From Bacilli bacterium (GTDB lineage: Bacteria > Bacillota_I > Bacilli_A > RFN20 > CAG-826): DNA of 59,235 bases. Location of the stretch: assembly GCA_017635565.1 (NCBI GenBank), contig JAGBLE010000028.1, positions 1 through 59,235 on the forward strand. Direction: 5' to 3'. A program made the position numbers and the translations under genes. A model generated the notes under the pieces. The model made no database searches, was not told where the DNA came from, and saw only the letters and a program-made list of their open reading frames with translations. Position 1 is the stretch's first letter. Every line of letters starts with the position of its first letter. Below are positions 22,177-31,609 of this stretch, piece after piece.

Positions 22177-23361
22177 ATGAAAATTTACATGTCAGCATTT
22201 GCGGATGAATATTCAACAAATTTTAAGGAACAAGTTGAAAAATTACACGAAGAAAATATTCCTTATATTGAACCAAGATTAATTAATGGGAAGCCTTTAA
22301 CTGAATTAAGTGTTGAAGAAGTAAAAGAAGCTAAAAAACTTTTGGATCTTAATCAAGTTCAAATCTCTGCGATTGGTTCTCCAATTGGAAAGATTGATAT
22401 TCTTGGTGATATTGAATCTCATTTTAAAGATGCTGAAAAAATATTCCAATACGCTAATATTTTAGGCGCAAAAAGAATAAGGATGTTTAGCTTTTATAAT
22501 TACAGCAAAATTGATAAAAAAGAATTTGAAAATAAAGTCTTTGAATATATGGATCGCCTATTAAATTTAGCGGATTCTTATGGTTTAATGTTATGTCACG
22601 AAAATGAAGCTGAAATATATGGTGAAGGATATGAAAACTGCTATAAATTATTAACCCACTTTAAAGGTAGATTAAGAGCGGTTTATGATATGGCTAATTT
22701 TGTTGTTAAAGGCTATGACACAGTTAAAGCGTATTTGATGCTCAAAGATTACATTGAATATTTCCATATTAAAGATGCTTTATATGAAGATGTTATTGTC
22801 CCAGCTAGATATGGAGAAGGCAGAGTCCAAGAAATCATTACGATGGCAGTTAAAGATTTGAATCGCGATTTCATCACCACTGTAGAACCACACCTTCAAG
22901 TGTTTAATGGACTTGGCTATTTAGCGGCGAAGAATTCTACAATTAAAAATAAATATCGTTATCCATCTCAAAAAGACGCTTTTATGGCGGCAATTAATGC
23001 AACTAGAGAGATGATTAAATCGGTTGAAGAAAAAGAAATTGATGTTCACTGTGAAAACGGATATTTAATAAAGAAATATCATAATGAAGAATTATTAATT
23101 AAAGATGTTGCGCGTGAGTCTTCGCTTTTCATTGCAACTGCTTTAACAAAGAAGGAAAAAGCAAGGGTATATTTTGATGCTGATCCAAGAATTCTTACTG
23201 CAATGAAACATAGTGGTGAATTTGATTTAGACAAAGTTGAATTTTCAAACAATCTTGTAGAATCAGATGTTTGTGTCTCTTCTCACAAAAAAGAAATGAA
23301 AACAAATCATCTCTATGTGACCGATTTACCAAACAAAACTATATTAATTAAGTTACTGTAA
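22177..23361 (+). CDS. Sugar-phosphate isomerase/epimerase-like TIM-barrel protein
   Basis: 394 residues. The first about 275 form an AP-endonuclease-2-type TIM barrel with metal-site segments YIEPRLING, LMLCHENEAEIYGEG, AVYDMANFVVKG, YFHIKDAL and TTVEPHL, as in xylose-isomerase-like epimerases and dehydratases. The last about 110 residues are an extra mixed domain (from EKEIDVHCENGYLIKKY) that I do not recognise. GAGGT precedes the ATG. It lies behind the uronate cluster and convergent to an AraC regulator, so a role in hexuronate or inositol-like sugar metabolism is possible but unproven. Confidence 0.72.
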   Translation: MKIYMSAFADEYSTNFKEQVEKLHEENIPYIEPRLINGKPLTELSVEEVKEAKKLLDLNQVQISAIGSPIGKIDILGDIESHFKDAEKIFQYANILGAKRIRMFSFYNYSKIDKKEFENKVFEYMDRLLNLADSYGLMLCHENEAEIYGEGYENCYKLLTHFKGRLRAVYDMANFVVKGYDTVKAYLMLKDYIEYFHIKDALYEDVIVPARYGEGRVQEIITMAVKDLNRDFITTVEPHLQVFNGLGYLAAKNSTIKNKYRYPSQKDAFMAAINATREMIKSVEEKEIDVHCENGYLIKKYHNEELLIKDVARESSLFIATALTKKEKARVYFDADPRILTAMKHSGEFDLDKVEFSNNLVESDVCVSSHKKEMKTNHLYVTDLPNKTILIKLL

Positions 23362-23372
23362 TAAATTTTTCA

Positions 23373-24161
23373 CTATTTCCTGCTAGCCCCTTTTGGAGGG
23401 ACACCATATATTTTCATATAGGATTTGTAAAAAGTCGAATAAGTGGTATATCCAAGCTTTTTAGCGACTTCTAAAGCATACATTCCATCGTTAAGCATGA
23501 TGTGAGCAGCGTCCATTTTCTTTTGAATGATATAAGTCTTTAGCCCAATTTTCATTGATTTATAAAAAGTATTTTGTAAATGTGACTTTGAGACATATAG
23601 AGAAGAGGCAATAGTGGTTACATCAAGTGGTTCAGCTATATGATCATCAATGAAACTTAATATTGACGCAGTTAATCGGTTGACACTTTTACTCATTCCG
23701 TTTTCAAAAGCTGTGTTTTTAAGTTCTATCAAAATAATTTGAACATATAGGTGCAATATTTTTTCAAAATCGTTTGCGTTTAATGTATTGCTTGCTTCTA
23801 CTATTTTCTTAAAACTTTCAAGTATTTCAAGATGGTTACTTAAATTAACAATTAATGGTTTTTCACTAAGTTTACCTATATCAATTTCGTAATAATCAAT
23901 TGGAAAATTGAAAACGATTCTTTCGTATGGATACGATTTGTTGACATTAAATACGTGATAGAAATGAGGTGGAATAATCATCAAATCATAGGTTGATACT
24001 TCGGTTTCTGCTCCTTCAATATTAAAAATCCCTTCACCTTTAGTGATAAGATGAATTTCGATATTGTTATGCATGTGACGATAAAATAAGTCGCTTGACG
24101 CTACTTCGTCATATCTAAGTGACCAGAAGGCTTGATGAACCCCATCTTCAACTAAAAACAT
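23373..24161 (-). CDS. AraC-family transcriptional regulator
   Basis: 262 residues from Met at 24161. An upstream Met at 24284 would add 41 mostly hydrophobic residues lying across the promoter, so it is rejected. N-terminal cupin (FYRHMHNNIEIHLITKGEGIFNIEG...YDLMIIPPHFYHVF) and C-terminal AraC double helix-turn-helix (TTIASSLYVSKSHLQNTFYKSMKIGLKTYII; ALEVAKKLGYTTYSTFYKSYMKIYGVPPKGAS). The TATAAT box ends six bases before the ATG with no ribosome-binding site, predicting a leaderless mRNA. It probably controls a neighbouring carbohydrate gene. The effector is unknown. Confidence 0.8.
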   Translation of the reverse strand: MFLVEDGVHQAFWSLRYDEVASSDLFYRHMHNNIEIHLITKGEGIFNIEGAETEVSTYDLMIIPPHFYHVFNVNKSYPYERIVFNFPIDYYEIDIGKLSEKPLIVNLSNHLEILESFKKIVEASNTLNANDFEKILHLYVQIILIELKNTAFENGMSKSVNRLTASILSFIDDHIAEPLDVTTIASSLYVSKSHLQNTFYKSMKIGLKTYIIQKKMDAAHIMLNDGMYALEVAKKLGYTTYSTFYKSYMKIYGVPPKGASRK

Positions 24162-24167
24162 ATAATT

Positions 24168-24195
24168 ATTATAAATTTGGATATATAAGAAACAA
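24168..24195 (-). promoter_or_regulatory. Promoter of the AraC regulator, leaderless layout
   Basis: On the minus strand TTGTTT (24190-24195), 16-base spacer, TATAAT (24168-24173). Transcription would begin at the ATG (24161) itself. Confidence 0.6.
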
Positions 24196-24273
24196 GATAA
24201 AATGAAATAAAAATTAAAAAATACAGCAATATATTGAATAATTACTTGTTTTATATGGTAGAAATAAAATAAA

Positions 24274-24297
24274 TGCCCTGCCATAAAGGACAGGACA
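24274..24297 (-). terminator. Terminator after the Gfo/Idh/MocA gene
   Basis: On the minus strand TGTCCTG and CAGGGCA pair with one mismatch and are followed by TTTATTTTATTT. It lies between the oxidoreductase and the AraC gene, so these are separate transcripts. Confidence 0.6.
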
Positions 24298-24322
24298 CAT
24301 TAAACTTAATTGAGGATTTGTT

Positions 24323-25480
24323 TTATTTCTTTTCTTCTGAAATTTTCTTTTTGAGCATTTCGAGGAATAAATCGTTATCAAGCGGGATGGAGACAGTTTT
24401 TCCAAGCCAACCAGATAAATGAATTGCATTAGATAATGTTAATTCGTTTAATCCATCAATTCCATAAGCGTAAAGTTCTTTTTCTTTTCCGAGCATAACT
24501 TCAGTGTATCTTTTAAGAATTAGCATATGCTGTGGCTGAGCGTTACCAAAATTAATTCTTGTTTTTCTCGTTTCTTCTGACTCATCATCATTAAGCGAAT
24601 AAGTAATTACTTCAAATTCTGGTTTACTCATGAATTCTTTATTTTCAATAGAGAAGACATTTTCTTTAATTTTATTTTTGTAGAATGTAAGAACATCATT
24701 TTCGATAACAACTTTTCCACCTGTTCCAGTGAATTCAAGTCTATTGGTGCCAGGAGTGTCGTGAGTTGAGGTAATAAATGTTGCAGTCATATCATCGTAT
24801 TCAAGGATAGCGGTGACATCATTTTCAACAGAAATGTTTCTTCCAACTGTCCTAACAGTTGAAGTAACTTTATTTGGAAGTCCTGCAAAATAGACGAGCA
24901 AATCAATTTGATGAGGACATTGATTAAGAAGAACTCCTCCGCCTTCATCTTTAAACGTTCCTCTCCATCCACCTTGATCGTAATATGCTTGAGTGCGATA
25001 CCAATCAGTGATAATCCAATTTAATCTTGTCATCTTACCAAAGTCTTCACTTGTAATGATTTCTTTAGCTTTGATATATAGAGGATTTGTCCTTTGATTA
25101 AAGAACATACCAAACAATAATTCTGGATGTTTTTCGCTCTCTCTAATTTCTTCGATTACGTCCTTGCAATATACTCCAATAGGTTTATCAGAAAGGACAT
25201 TTACTCCGTGATTAAAGGCGTAAATAGCAATTTGTGGGTGAAAATAATGTGGTGTTTCAATTAAGACAACATCTATTTCATTTGGATTAATTAAATCTTC
25301 ATATTTCTCATAAATCTTCGCATAGGAAAATTTTGTTTCTGCATCTTTTCTTTTATTATTGTCGATGTCACAGATGGAGACTAATTTTGCACCGAAATCT
25401 TTACCGTTTTTATCTAATATTCCAGCGTAGAATTCGCCTTGGTGACCAAAACCAACAATTCCGTATCTAATTTCTTTCAT
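24323..25480 (-). CDS. Gfo/Idh/MocA-family NAD(P)-dependent oxidoreductase
   Basis: 385 residues from Met at 25480, which has GGAGAG five bases upstream; an earlier in-frame Met at 25525 lacks one. The N-terminal Rossmann fold begins RYGIVGFGHQGEFYAG, followed by CDIDNNK. The conserved EKP-like motif reads LSDKPIGVYCKD, and the C-terminal part has GGWRGTFKDEGGGVLLNQCPHQIDLLVYFAG with the catalytic D/H pair (NQCPHQIDLL). Such enzymes oxidise or reduce sugars, inositol or sugar acids. Substrate unknown. It is divergent from the phosphohexomutase gene. Confidence 0.87.
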   Translation of the reverse strand: MKEIRYGIVGFGHQGEFYAGILDKNGKDFGAKLVSICDIDNNKRKDAETKFSYAKIYEKYEDLINPNEIDVVLIETPHYFHPQIAIYAFNHGVNVLSDKPIGVYCKDVIEEIRESEKHPELLFGMFFNQRTNPLYIKAKEIITSEDFGKMTRLNWIITDWYRTQAYYDQGGWRGTFKDEGGGVLLNQCPHQIDLLVYFAGLPNKVTSTVRTVGRNISVENDVTAILEYDDMTATFITSTHDTPGTNRLEFTGTGGKVVIENDVLTFYKNKIKENVFSIENKEFMSKPEFEVITYSLNDDESEETRKTRINFGNAQPQHMLILKRYTEVMLGKEKELYAYGIDGLNELTLSNAIHLSGWLGKTVSIPLDNDLFLEMLKKKISEEKK

Positions 25481-25616
25481 ATCTACTCTCCGATAATATA
25501 TTACACAATAATATAGAAAATACAATTTTGCAGTTTAAGATAGTGAGTATATTAATAAAACTCGTGTTATTCGCAATAAAATTAGTTCATTGTTTATTTT
25601 TAAAAAAATCAAAAAA

Positions 25617-25721
25617 TTGTAAACCAAACTTTACTTTAATGTTTAAAAATTTACTAATTATTAAAATATTTTTTAATTTTGCTTAAAATTTGTAAACAAT
25701 GCTTAACGACAGTAGTAAAAT
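25617..25721 (+). promoter_or_regulatory. Promoter region of the phosphohexomutase gene with two similar operator-like repeats
   Basis: TTGTAAACCAAACTTTAC (25617-25634) and TTGTAAACAATGCTTAAC (25690-25707) match at 14 of 18 positions and are 73 bases, about seven helical turns, apart. Each has an imperfect inverted arrangement (GTAAA...TTTAC). The second overlaps the expected -35 of a TAAAAT -10 (25716-25721), so a repressor looping between sites is possible. Confidence 0.4.
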
Positions 25722-25748
25722 TTAAGTGTCTAAAAGAGGTTGGCATTT

Positions 25749-27215
25749 ATGGCAAAAAAAATTCAATTTGGCACTGGTGGATTTAGAGGTATCATCGGGG
25801 ATGACTTCAATAAAGAAAACATTCAATTAATCGCTCAAGCATTATCAAATATTATTATTGAAAATCACCAAGAAAATCGTCCAATTATCATTGGCTTTGA
25901 TAATCGATTTATGAGTGATTATGCAGCAAAATGGTTTGCTGAAGTAATTAATGGAAATGATATTAAAACTTTTGTCTACACTCACAGTGTTCCAACTCCT
26001 ACTGTTATGTCAACAACAAGAGATATGTGTAATTATTACGGAGTAATGATGACCGCAAGTCATAATCCATATTACTTTAATGGAATTAAAGTTTTTACAA
26101 AAGAAGGATATGACGCTGATGTGGCTTTCACTTCTCTTCTTGAAAAGAAAATCGCAGAAGTTAAAGAAGTAAAAACATTAAATGAAAGAATTGCGCGGAA
26201 AAAAGATTTATATGAAGATTATGATAATTTAGGAAGCTACTTATCCCATATCAAATCATTTATTGATCCCGCTATTAGCAAAAATAAATTAAGAGTTTTA
26301 TATAACAATATGAATGGAGTTGGAGTTATTGGCCTTAAACCATTAGCAGAGAAACTCCACATTCACCAATTCACCATTATGAACGAAGACCATGATGCAT
26401 TCTTTGGATTTAATTTGCCAAACCCAACTAAAGATGCGCTTATGGGAGAATTTTCTGAAACAGTTTATAACCAAGGCTATGATTTAGGAATGGCCACTGA
26501 TAGTGATGGAGACCGTTTAGGAATCATTGATGAAAGAGGAAATTACGTTTCCGCTAATGAAATCCTTGCTGTTATTTATTGGTATTTAATTACTGAAAGA
26601 GGATATAAAGGCGATATTGTTAAAAACTGTGCAACTTCTGTTTTGGTTGATATGGTCGCAGAATCTTTAGGATATAAATGTCATGAAGTTGATGTTGGCT
26701 TTAAAAATATCACTGCAGGAATGAAAGAATTTGACGCTCTTCTTGGAGGAGAAAGTAGTGGCGGTCTTACGATGAGAGGATATATCTATGGAAAAGATGC
26801 AACTTTCTCGGGAGCGTTATTCTTAGAAATGGCCATTAAATTAAATAAACCAGTGAGCCGTATTATTTATGAACTTAAAAGAAGTGTCAATTATGATTAT
26901 TATTGTTCTGAAGATTTCATCACTTTAGATGTTGATGCACAAAAAGTTATTAAATATATGAGAGAACATTTGCCAACATTATCAATTAAATATGATGATG
27001 TAAAAATCTTTAATAGGAATATTAAATTCTTGTTTAATGATCGACAATGGTTACTCCTTAGATTAAGTGGTACTGAACCAGCTTTTAGAGTGTTCTCAGA
27101 GTTCAAATATAAAGAAGACTCAGATGTTTTAGTAAAAGAACTTAAAGAATATATTGAAAGCGTTCAAAATGAAGTCGCTAAAGAAATGGAAAATAAAGAA
27201 GTGACAATTTTATAA
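25749..27215 (+). CDS. Phosphoglucomutase/phosphomannomutase
   Basis: 488 residues from ATG 25749, with AAAGAGG nine bases upstream (a TTG at 25740 overlaps that site). Alpha-D-phosphohexomutase superfamily: N-terminal FGTGGFRGIIGDDFN, active-site serine loop MTASHNPYYFNG, metal-binding loop DSDGDRLG, sugar loop GGESSGG and phosphate-binding RLSGTEPAFRVFSE. It interconverts hexose-1- and -6-phosphates. Next to a GH31 glycosidase and an N-acetylhexosamine 1-kinase, it could route glucose-1-P or mannose phosphates. Confidence 0.92.
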   Translation: MAKKIQFGTGGFRGIIGDDFNKENIQLIAQALSNIIIENHQENRPIIIGFDNRFMSDYAAKWFAEVINGNDIKTFVYTHSVPTPTVMSTTRDMCNYYGVMMTASHNPYYFNGIKVFTKEGYDADVAFTSLLEKKIAEVKEVKTLNERIARKKDLYEDYDNLGSYLSHIKSFIDPAISKNKLRVLYNNMNGVGVIGLKPLAEKLHIHQFTIMNEDHDAFFGFNLPNPTKDALMGEFSETVYNQGYDLGMATDSDGDRLGIIDERGNYVSANEILAVIYWYLITERGYKGDIVKNCATSVLVDMVAESLGYKCHEVDVGFKNITAGMKEFDALLGGESSGGLTMRGYIYGKDATFSGALFLEMAIKLNKPVSRIIYELKRSVNYDYYCSEDFITLDVDAQKVIKYMREHLPTLSIKYDDVKIFNRNIKFLFNDRQWLLLRLSGTEPAFRVFSEFKYKEDSDVLVKELKEYIESVQNEVAKEMENKEVTIL

Positions 27216-27224
27216 ACAACATAG

Positions 27225-27253
27225 TTAATAAATTTATTAATTTATTCTATAAT
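27225..27253 (+). promoter_or_regulatory. Promoter of the SGNH-GH31 operon with a 16-bp palindrome
   Basis: TTAATAAATTTATTAA (27225-27240) is a perfect palindrome. TATAAT (27248-27253) follows 7 bases later and ends 10 bases before the ATG of the SGNH gene, which has no ribosome-binding site. The palindrome overlaps the -35 position and may be an operator. Confidence 0.45.
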
Positions 27254-27263
27254 AAATAAAGTT

Positions 27264-27953
27264 ATGTCAATTAATTTTGAATTTTTAAATAACTCAGTTG
27301 ATCCAAATAATCAGGTATCTTTTCCTTATTATTTTGATGGCGCAGATAAAAAAGAAGCCAAATTCAAATTAATGTTCATTGGAAATTCGATTACTTATCA
27401 TGAAAGAAAAGATCAGATTGGTTGGTATAAAGACTGCGGAATGGCTGCAAGTGATATTAACCATGATTATGTTCACATTATTTATCGAGAAATAGAAAAG
27501 AAATATGGACCAACCTCGTTGTGTGTTTTTAATGGTGGGCATTGGGAAAAAGATTTCTTAAACGAAAGCTTGCTCGATTCAATCGTTGGTTGCACCAAAG
27601 ATTTTTCTCCAGACATTCTAATAATCCGTATTGGAGAAAATTTTAATAAAGAATATCTCAAAGACGAAAATAGTGTCTTTCTTGCGTTTAATTCACTTAT
27701 AAAACGTAATAAAGAACACGCTAAAAAGGTTTATATAACTTCGATGTTTTGGGAACATCCAGTTTTAGATGAAGCAATATTAAAAGCGAGCCAAGAAAAT
27801 AATGTCACATATATCAAAATATTTGATTTAGGAGCTCAAAGAAAATATCTCGCCTATGATCAATATAATAATGGCGCTATTTATTGTGGCCACCCTGGTG
27901 ATTTAGGAATGGAAGCAATCGCGGAACGCATTCTAGGAGCGATGAAACTTTAA
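27264..27953 (+). CDS. SGNH/GDSL-type hydrolase (probable carbohydrate esterase)
   Basis: 229 residues, cytoplasmic (no signal peptide). Block I is MFIGNSIT with nucleophile S42, and the late GHPGDLGM supplies the catalytic histidine of block V. RIGEN fits the oxyanion-hole block III/IV. Such proteins deacetylate sugars or act as lysophospholipase-like esterases. It is followed one base later by a GH31 glycosidase, which suggests removal of ester groups from an imported oligosaccharide. The promoter predicts a leaderless or near-leaderless mRNA. Confidence 0.75.
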   Translation: MSINFEFLNNSVDPNNQVSFPYYFDGADKKEAKFKLMFIGNSITYHERKDQIGWYKDCGMAASDINHDYVHIIYREIEKKYGPTSLCVFNGGHWEKDFLNESLLDSIVGCTKDFSPDILIIRIGENFNKEYLKDENSVFLAFNSLIKRNKEHAKKVYITSMFWEHPVLDEAILKASQENNVTYIKIFDLGAQRKYLAYDQYNNGAIYCGHPGDLGMEAIAERILGAMKL

Positions 27954-27954
27954 T

Positions 27955-30453
27955 ATGAATAAGAATTATATTTTCAAAAATACAAGAATCTCAATTTTGG
28001 ATAACGATATTATTAGGTTTGAATACGCTCCTGATGGTATTTTTTCTAATGGAGAAACTCTTTTTACTGCAAAAAAGAAAGAAATAATTTTTGAATTAGT
28101 AGAAACTAGTGATGGATACATTTATCAAGACTTACATTTTGTGTTTGATAAGGAAAATCCACTAAATAGTTTAAGAATTTATAAAGATAATAATCTCATA
28201 TACCGATATAGATACATCAAAAATAGTGGAGAACTTCCTTTGCCAAATAAGACTCCATATATTTTTCCTATTATGGATACTCCGCGCATCCTCATACCTA
28301 TAGAAGGATATGGCGGAGAGAGTGAATATATTTATGAAAAAAACAACAAAGATTTGTATCTTTTGATATGTAAAAACGATTACAAATTATTGAGAAAACA
28401 ATATATCTCCTTGACTGGTAAAAATGATTTACCAAGATTAAAAACTTTTGGATTAATCAGTTCTCGTTATTATGAATATAATGAAAAAACCGCTAAAGAG
28501 ATGATTAATCGATATAAAAAAGAACATATTCCACTAGATAATATTGTTTTAGATACCGATTGGAGAGAGTCATTATCGACAAATGGAGTGGGATATAAAA
28601 TTAATGAAAAATTATTCCCTAACTTAACTAACTTCTTCCATTACGCTCATAATAACGATGTTGAGGTGATTATGAACGATCACCCTCTTCCAATAAATAA
28701 GAGAGTGAATATTCTTTCTCAAGAAGAAATGAAATATCGAAAAGAACAGTTGACCAAATTTTATATTTTAGGTCTTGATTCTTGGTGGTATGACCGTAAC
28801 TGGATTGTTTCTTTAAAAAGTATTTCAAAAAGGGTTCCGGTTGAATCAATCGGAAGATATGCATATCAAGATATCACTAGACAATTTTATCAAGGATTAG
28901 TTCTTGATCCAGAAGTATATGTTAGACCAGTGACAATGAGTAACATTACCGAAATAAGAAATGGTAATTATGTTTCTATCAAAGATTCTAAAAGCCACAC
29001 GATTCCCTTCCAGTGGAGTGGAGATATTCTCTCTGTAAAAGAATCGATTACTAATGAAATTAAAAATATGAATCGATGTGCTAATAATATGCTTGCATAT
29101 TATAGTAGTGACATCGGTGGTCACGTTGGGAATCCAACTAGAGATGAATTCATTCACTGGTATCAATTTGGAGCTTTCTCTCCAATATTAAGACCGCATT
29201 GCACTTGTACAGTGAAACGCTTTAGAGAGCCATGGGTATTTGGCAAAAAGACCGAAGATATCGTTAAAGAATTTATCAACATGCGTTATCGATTAATGAA
29301 TGTTATATATACAAATGCATATAAGCATTATGAAGATGGATTAGGCATTTTTAAACCACTATATTTGTCATATCCAGAAGATAAAAAAGCATATAAAGAG
29401 GAGACTTCCTACTTATTAGGAGATAATATTTTAATTTCTTCTAACTACGGGGAAGAGATGAAAAACGCTAAAGAATATTATGTTGGAAGGGCTAGTGCTT
29501 CTTTCTACTTAGGAAAAGAATTAAAAGGTCAACCAATATTAAAAAAGAGATTAAAAGATATTAACTTCTATCTTAGTAATGAAAGGCTATTTAAATCTGT
29601 TCCTAAAAATAATTTCAGTGCTAGATATAAACTTAAACTTAAATTTAATCGCGATGTTGATTTATTCATCAAAAGTGATGATGGAGTAAAAGTATATATT
29701 GATAACAAATTAGAATATAAAGATTGGACTTATCACTCATCAAGCACTGGCTTTGTTAAAGCCTTGAAAAAAGGAGTGACATATAAAGTTAGAATTGATT
29801 ATTTCCAAGCTGAATATGATGCGAATTTGGAACTTTTATATTTAACTCATACAAAAACAAAGAAAAATAAGATTTATCTCCCTGCTGGTGAGTGGTATAA
29901 CATCTCTCATCGTAATGTATATCAAGGTGGAAGATATATTAAAGAAAAATATGATTTAGAAGATTTGCCGCTTTTTGTTAAAGCTGGTAGCCTTTTACCT
30001 TTATATAAAAATGCTGAGAATTTATCAAAAGCAAGTTTGAAAAATATTGTTTATGATTATTATCCATCTCGAAAAATTGAAACAGATGATTATTTTTATG
30101 AAGATGATGGACTGACCACTGGATATAAAGTTGGAATATATCGTAAAAATAGATATAGCTGCAAATTTATCGATAATCATTACGAAATTAATTTATATAA
30201 AAGCGATAACAATTTAGATGATAATCTCGACATAAGAAATGTCTTATTTAAGATGCACGTAAGAGACCTAGAAAAAGTGACAAAAGTGGAAATTAATGGG
30301 GTTTCTGCGCGGTTTAAGCGTCACAATCACAATAAAAAAGTCTCCCCGTTTAATTCTGGAGAGTGGAGTAGAGATAGTAAAACTTGCTGTTTTAAATTTA
30401 GACAAGATATCAGTAAAGACTACAATATCAAAATTTATATAAACACCAAATAA
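27955..30453 (+). CDS. Glycoside hydrolase family 31 enzyme with a PA14-like insert
   Basis: 832 residues without a signal peptide, so cytoplasmic. Catalytic TIM barrel with nucleophile D280 in LGLDSWWYDRNW, acid/base D357 in FQWSGDI, and the family hallmark SSDIGGHVGNPTRDEFIHWYQFGAFSPI at 384-411. Residues about 535-630 look like a PA14-type sugar-binding domain (RDVDLFIKSDDGVKVYIDNK...). C-terminal beta domains follow. GH31 includes alpha-glucosidases, alpha-xylosidases and alpha-N-acetylgalactosaminidase-like enzymes. The nucleophile motif lacks the usual glutamate after the aspartate, so specificity cannot be named. Start overlaps the SGNH stop region, no own ribosome-binding site. Confidence 0.88.
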   Translation: MNKNYIFKNTRISILDNDIIRFEYAPDGIFSNGETLFTAKKKEIIFELVETSDGYIYQDLHFVFDKENPLNSLRIYKDNNLIYRYRYIKNSGELPLPNKTPYIFPIMDTPRILIPIEGYGGESEYIYEKNNKDLYLLICKNDYKLLRKQYISLTGKNDLPRLKTFGLISSRYYEYNEKTAKEMINRYKKEHIPLDNIVLDTDWRESLSTNGVGYKINEKLFPNLTNFFHYAHNNDVEVIMNDHPLPINKRVNILSQEEMKYRKEQLTKFYILGLDSWWYDRNWIVSLKSISKRVPVESIGRYAYQDITRQFYQGLVLDPEVYVRPVTMSNITEIRNGNYVSIKDSKSHTIPFQWSGDILSVKESITNEIKNMNRCANNMLAYYSSDIGGHVGNPTRDEFIHWYQFGAFSPILRPHCTCTVKRFREPWVFGKKTEDIVKEFINMRYRLMNVIYTNAYKHYEDGLGIFKPLYLSYPEDKKAYKEETSYLLGDNILISSNYGEEMKNAKEYYVGRASASFYLGKELKGQPILKKRLKDINFYLSNERLFKSVPKNNFSARYKLKLKFNRDVDLFIKSDDGVKVYIDNKLEYKDWTYHSSSTGFVKALKKGVTYKVRIDYFQAEYDANLELLYLTHTKTKKNKIYLPAGEWYNISHRNVYQGGRYIKEKYDLEDLPLFVKAGSLLPLYKNAENLSKASLKNIVYDYYPSRKIETDDYFYEDDGLTTGYKVGIYRKNRYSCKFIDNHYEINLYKSDNNLDDNLDIRNVLFKMHVRDLEKVTKVEINGVSARFKRHNHNKKVSPFNSGEWSRDSKTCCFKFRQDISKDYNIKIYINTK

Positions 30454-30455
30454 GA

Positions 30456-30947
30456 TCAAACTAATTTTATAAATTTTTCTCTAACGTGGAATGTTTCACA
30501 CAATGTTGGATTTAAAGCTTCTAAAATTTGCGGGCCGTTATTTTCTTTAACTTCCACTCGGAAGGCATTAAATTTAATTTCTTTAGGATTACCTAATTTA
30601 TTTAAATCGATAGTCATCTTAACTTTATATGCATTTCCTTCAATTAATGAGGACGCTGTAAAAAAGTTATTTTCAATAAATGTAATTTTTCTATTATTGA
30701 TTGTCGCGACAAATACCGCTCCATTCGGAGCAACTTCAAACTCATAATAAAATTCATCGCCTAAATCTAAAAATACTTCAACGACATCATCTCTCCATAG
30801 CTCATCATTATCTTTATCAGAGTAACTGATTAAAGAAGAATCGTATGCTTCGAAATAAAAGAATAATTTATTGTTATTCTTTTCATATTTAAATTTTGTT
30901 CTCGGATTTATAATTTTCCCGTTGAAATTATTCACTAAATCATTCAT
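30456..30947 (-). CDS. CBM9/DOMON-like carbohydrate-binding protein
   Basis: 163 residues, beta-rich. Features LFFYFEAYDSSLISYSDKDNDELWRDDVVEVFLDLGDEFYYEFEVAPNGAVF, which matches the CBM9-like pattern of sugar-binding sandwiches (the WRDDVVEVFLD segment is typical). No signal peptide, so it would be intracellular. It is convergent with the GH31 gene with two bases between the stops. TATAAT (30954-30959) ends six bases before the ATG and there is no ribosome-binding site. Function unknown; binding of an oligosaccharide is inferred. Confidence 0.65.
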   Translation of the reverse strand: MNDLVNNFNGKIINPRTKFKYEKNNNKLFFYFEAYDSSLISYSDKDNDELWRDDVVEVFLDLGDEFYYEFEVAPNGAVFVATINNRKITFIENNFFTASSLIEGNAYKVKMTIDLNKLGNPKEIKFNAFRVEVKENNGPQILEALNPTLCETFHVREKFIKLV

Positions 30948-30998
30948 ATTTAAATTATAGCAACTAAATATAAATTTAGTTAGCGATTTTGAAACAGT

Positions 30999-31607
30999 AT
31001 GGATAATAGAGAAAAAATGTTAAAAGGATTGATGTATGATCCTTTTCAAGACGGTCTTTGTGAAGACCGCACAAAAGCGCATGCGCTTTGTCAACAATAT
31101 AATCTTCTTCGAGATGATCAATTAGAAGAAAAAAACAAAATCCTTGATGAATTAATTCCTAATCGAAAAGAAGGAGTTTATATTCAAGGACCACTTTATG
31201 TTGATTACGGAAAATATATTATCATCGGTAAAAACAGTTACATGAATTTTAATTTTACCGCTTTAGATTGTTCCTTAATCACCATTGGAGATAATGTTTT
31301 CATTGGACCAAACGTTACATTAGTAACTCCTGTTCACCCACTCAGATATCAAGAAAGAAATATTTTCTTTAATGAAGAAACAAAACAATATACAGATTTA
31401 GAATATTCTAAGCCAATTACAATTAAAGATAATTGTTGGATTGCTTCTAATGTCACAATTATTGGTGGAGTGACCATCGGAGAAGGATGTGTTATTGGAG
31501 CAGGTTCGGTTGTCACAAGAGATATCCCACCTCATTCTTTGGCGTTTGGAAATCCTGCTCGAGTTATTAGAAAAATTACCGAAGAAGATACGGTTTATAA
31601 AAAATAA
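30999..31607 (+). CDS. Maltose/galactoside O-acetyltransferase-type hexapeptide transferase
   Basis: 202 residues. Left-handed beta-helix with hexapeptide repeats (ITIGDNVFIGPNVTLVT, IKDNCWIASNVTIIGGVTIGEGCVIGAGSVVTRDIPPHSLAFGNPARVIRKI). The N-terminal acceptor domain begins EKMLKGLMYDPFQDGL, and catalytic H113 lies in TPVHPL. It transfers acetyl from acetyl-CoA to a sugar hydroxyl. Co-transcribed with the kinase gene that starts two bases after its stop. No convincing ribosome-binding site. Confidence 0.87.
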   Translation: MDNREKMLKGLMYDPFQDGLCEDRTKAHALCQQYNLLRDDQLEEKNKILDELIPNRKEGVYIQGPLYVDYGKYIIIGKNSYMNFNFTALDCSLITIGDNVFIGPNVTLVTPVHPLRYQERNIFFNEETKQYTDLEYSKPITIKDNCWIASNVTIIGGVTIGEGCVIGAGSVVTRDIPPHSLAFGNPARVIRKITEEDTVYKK

Positions 31608-31609
31608 AT

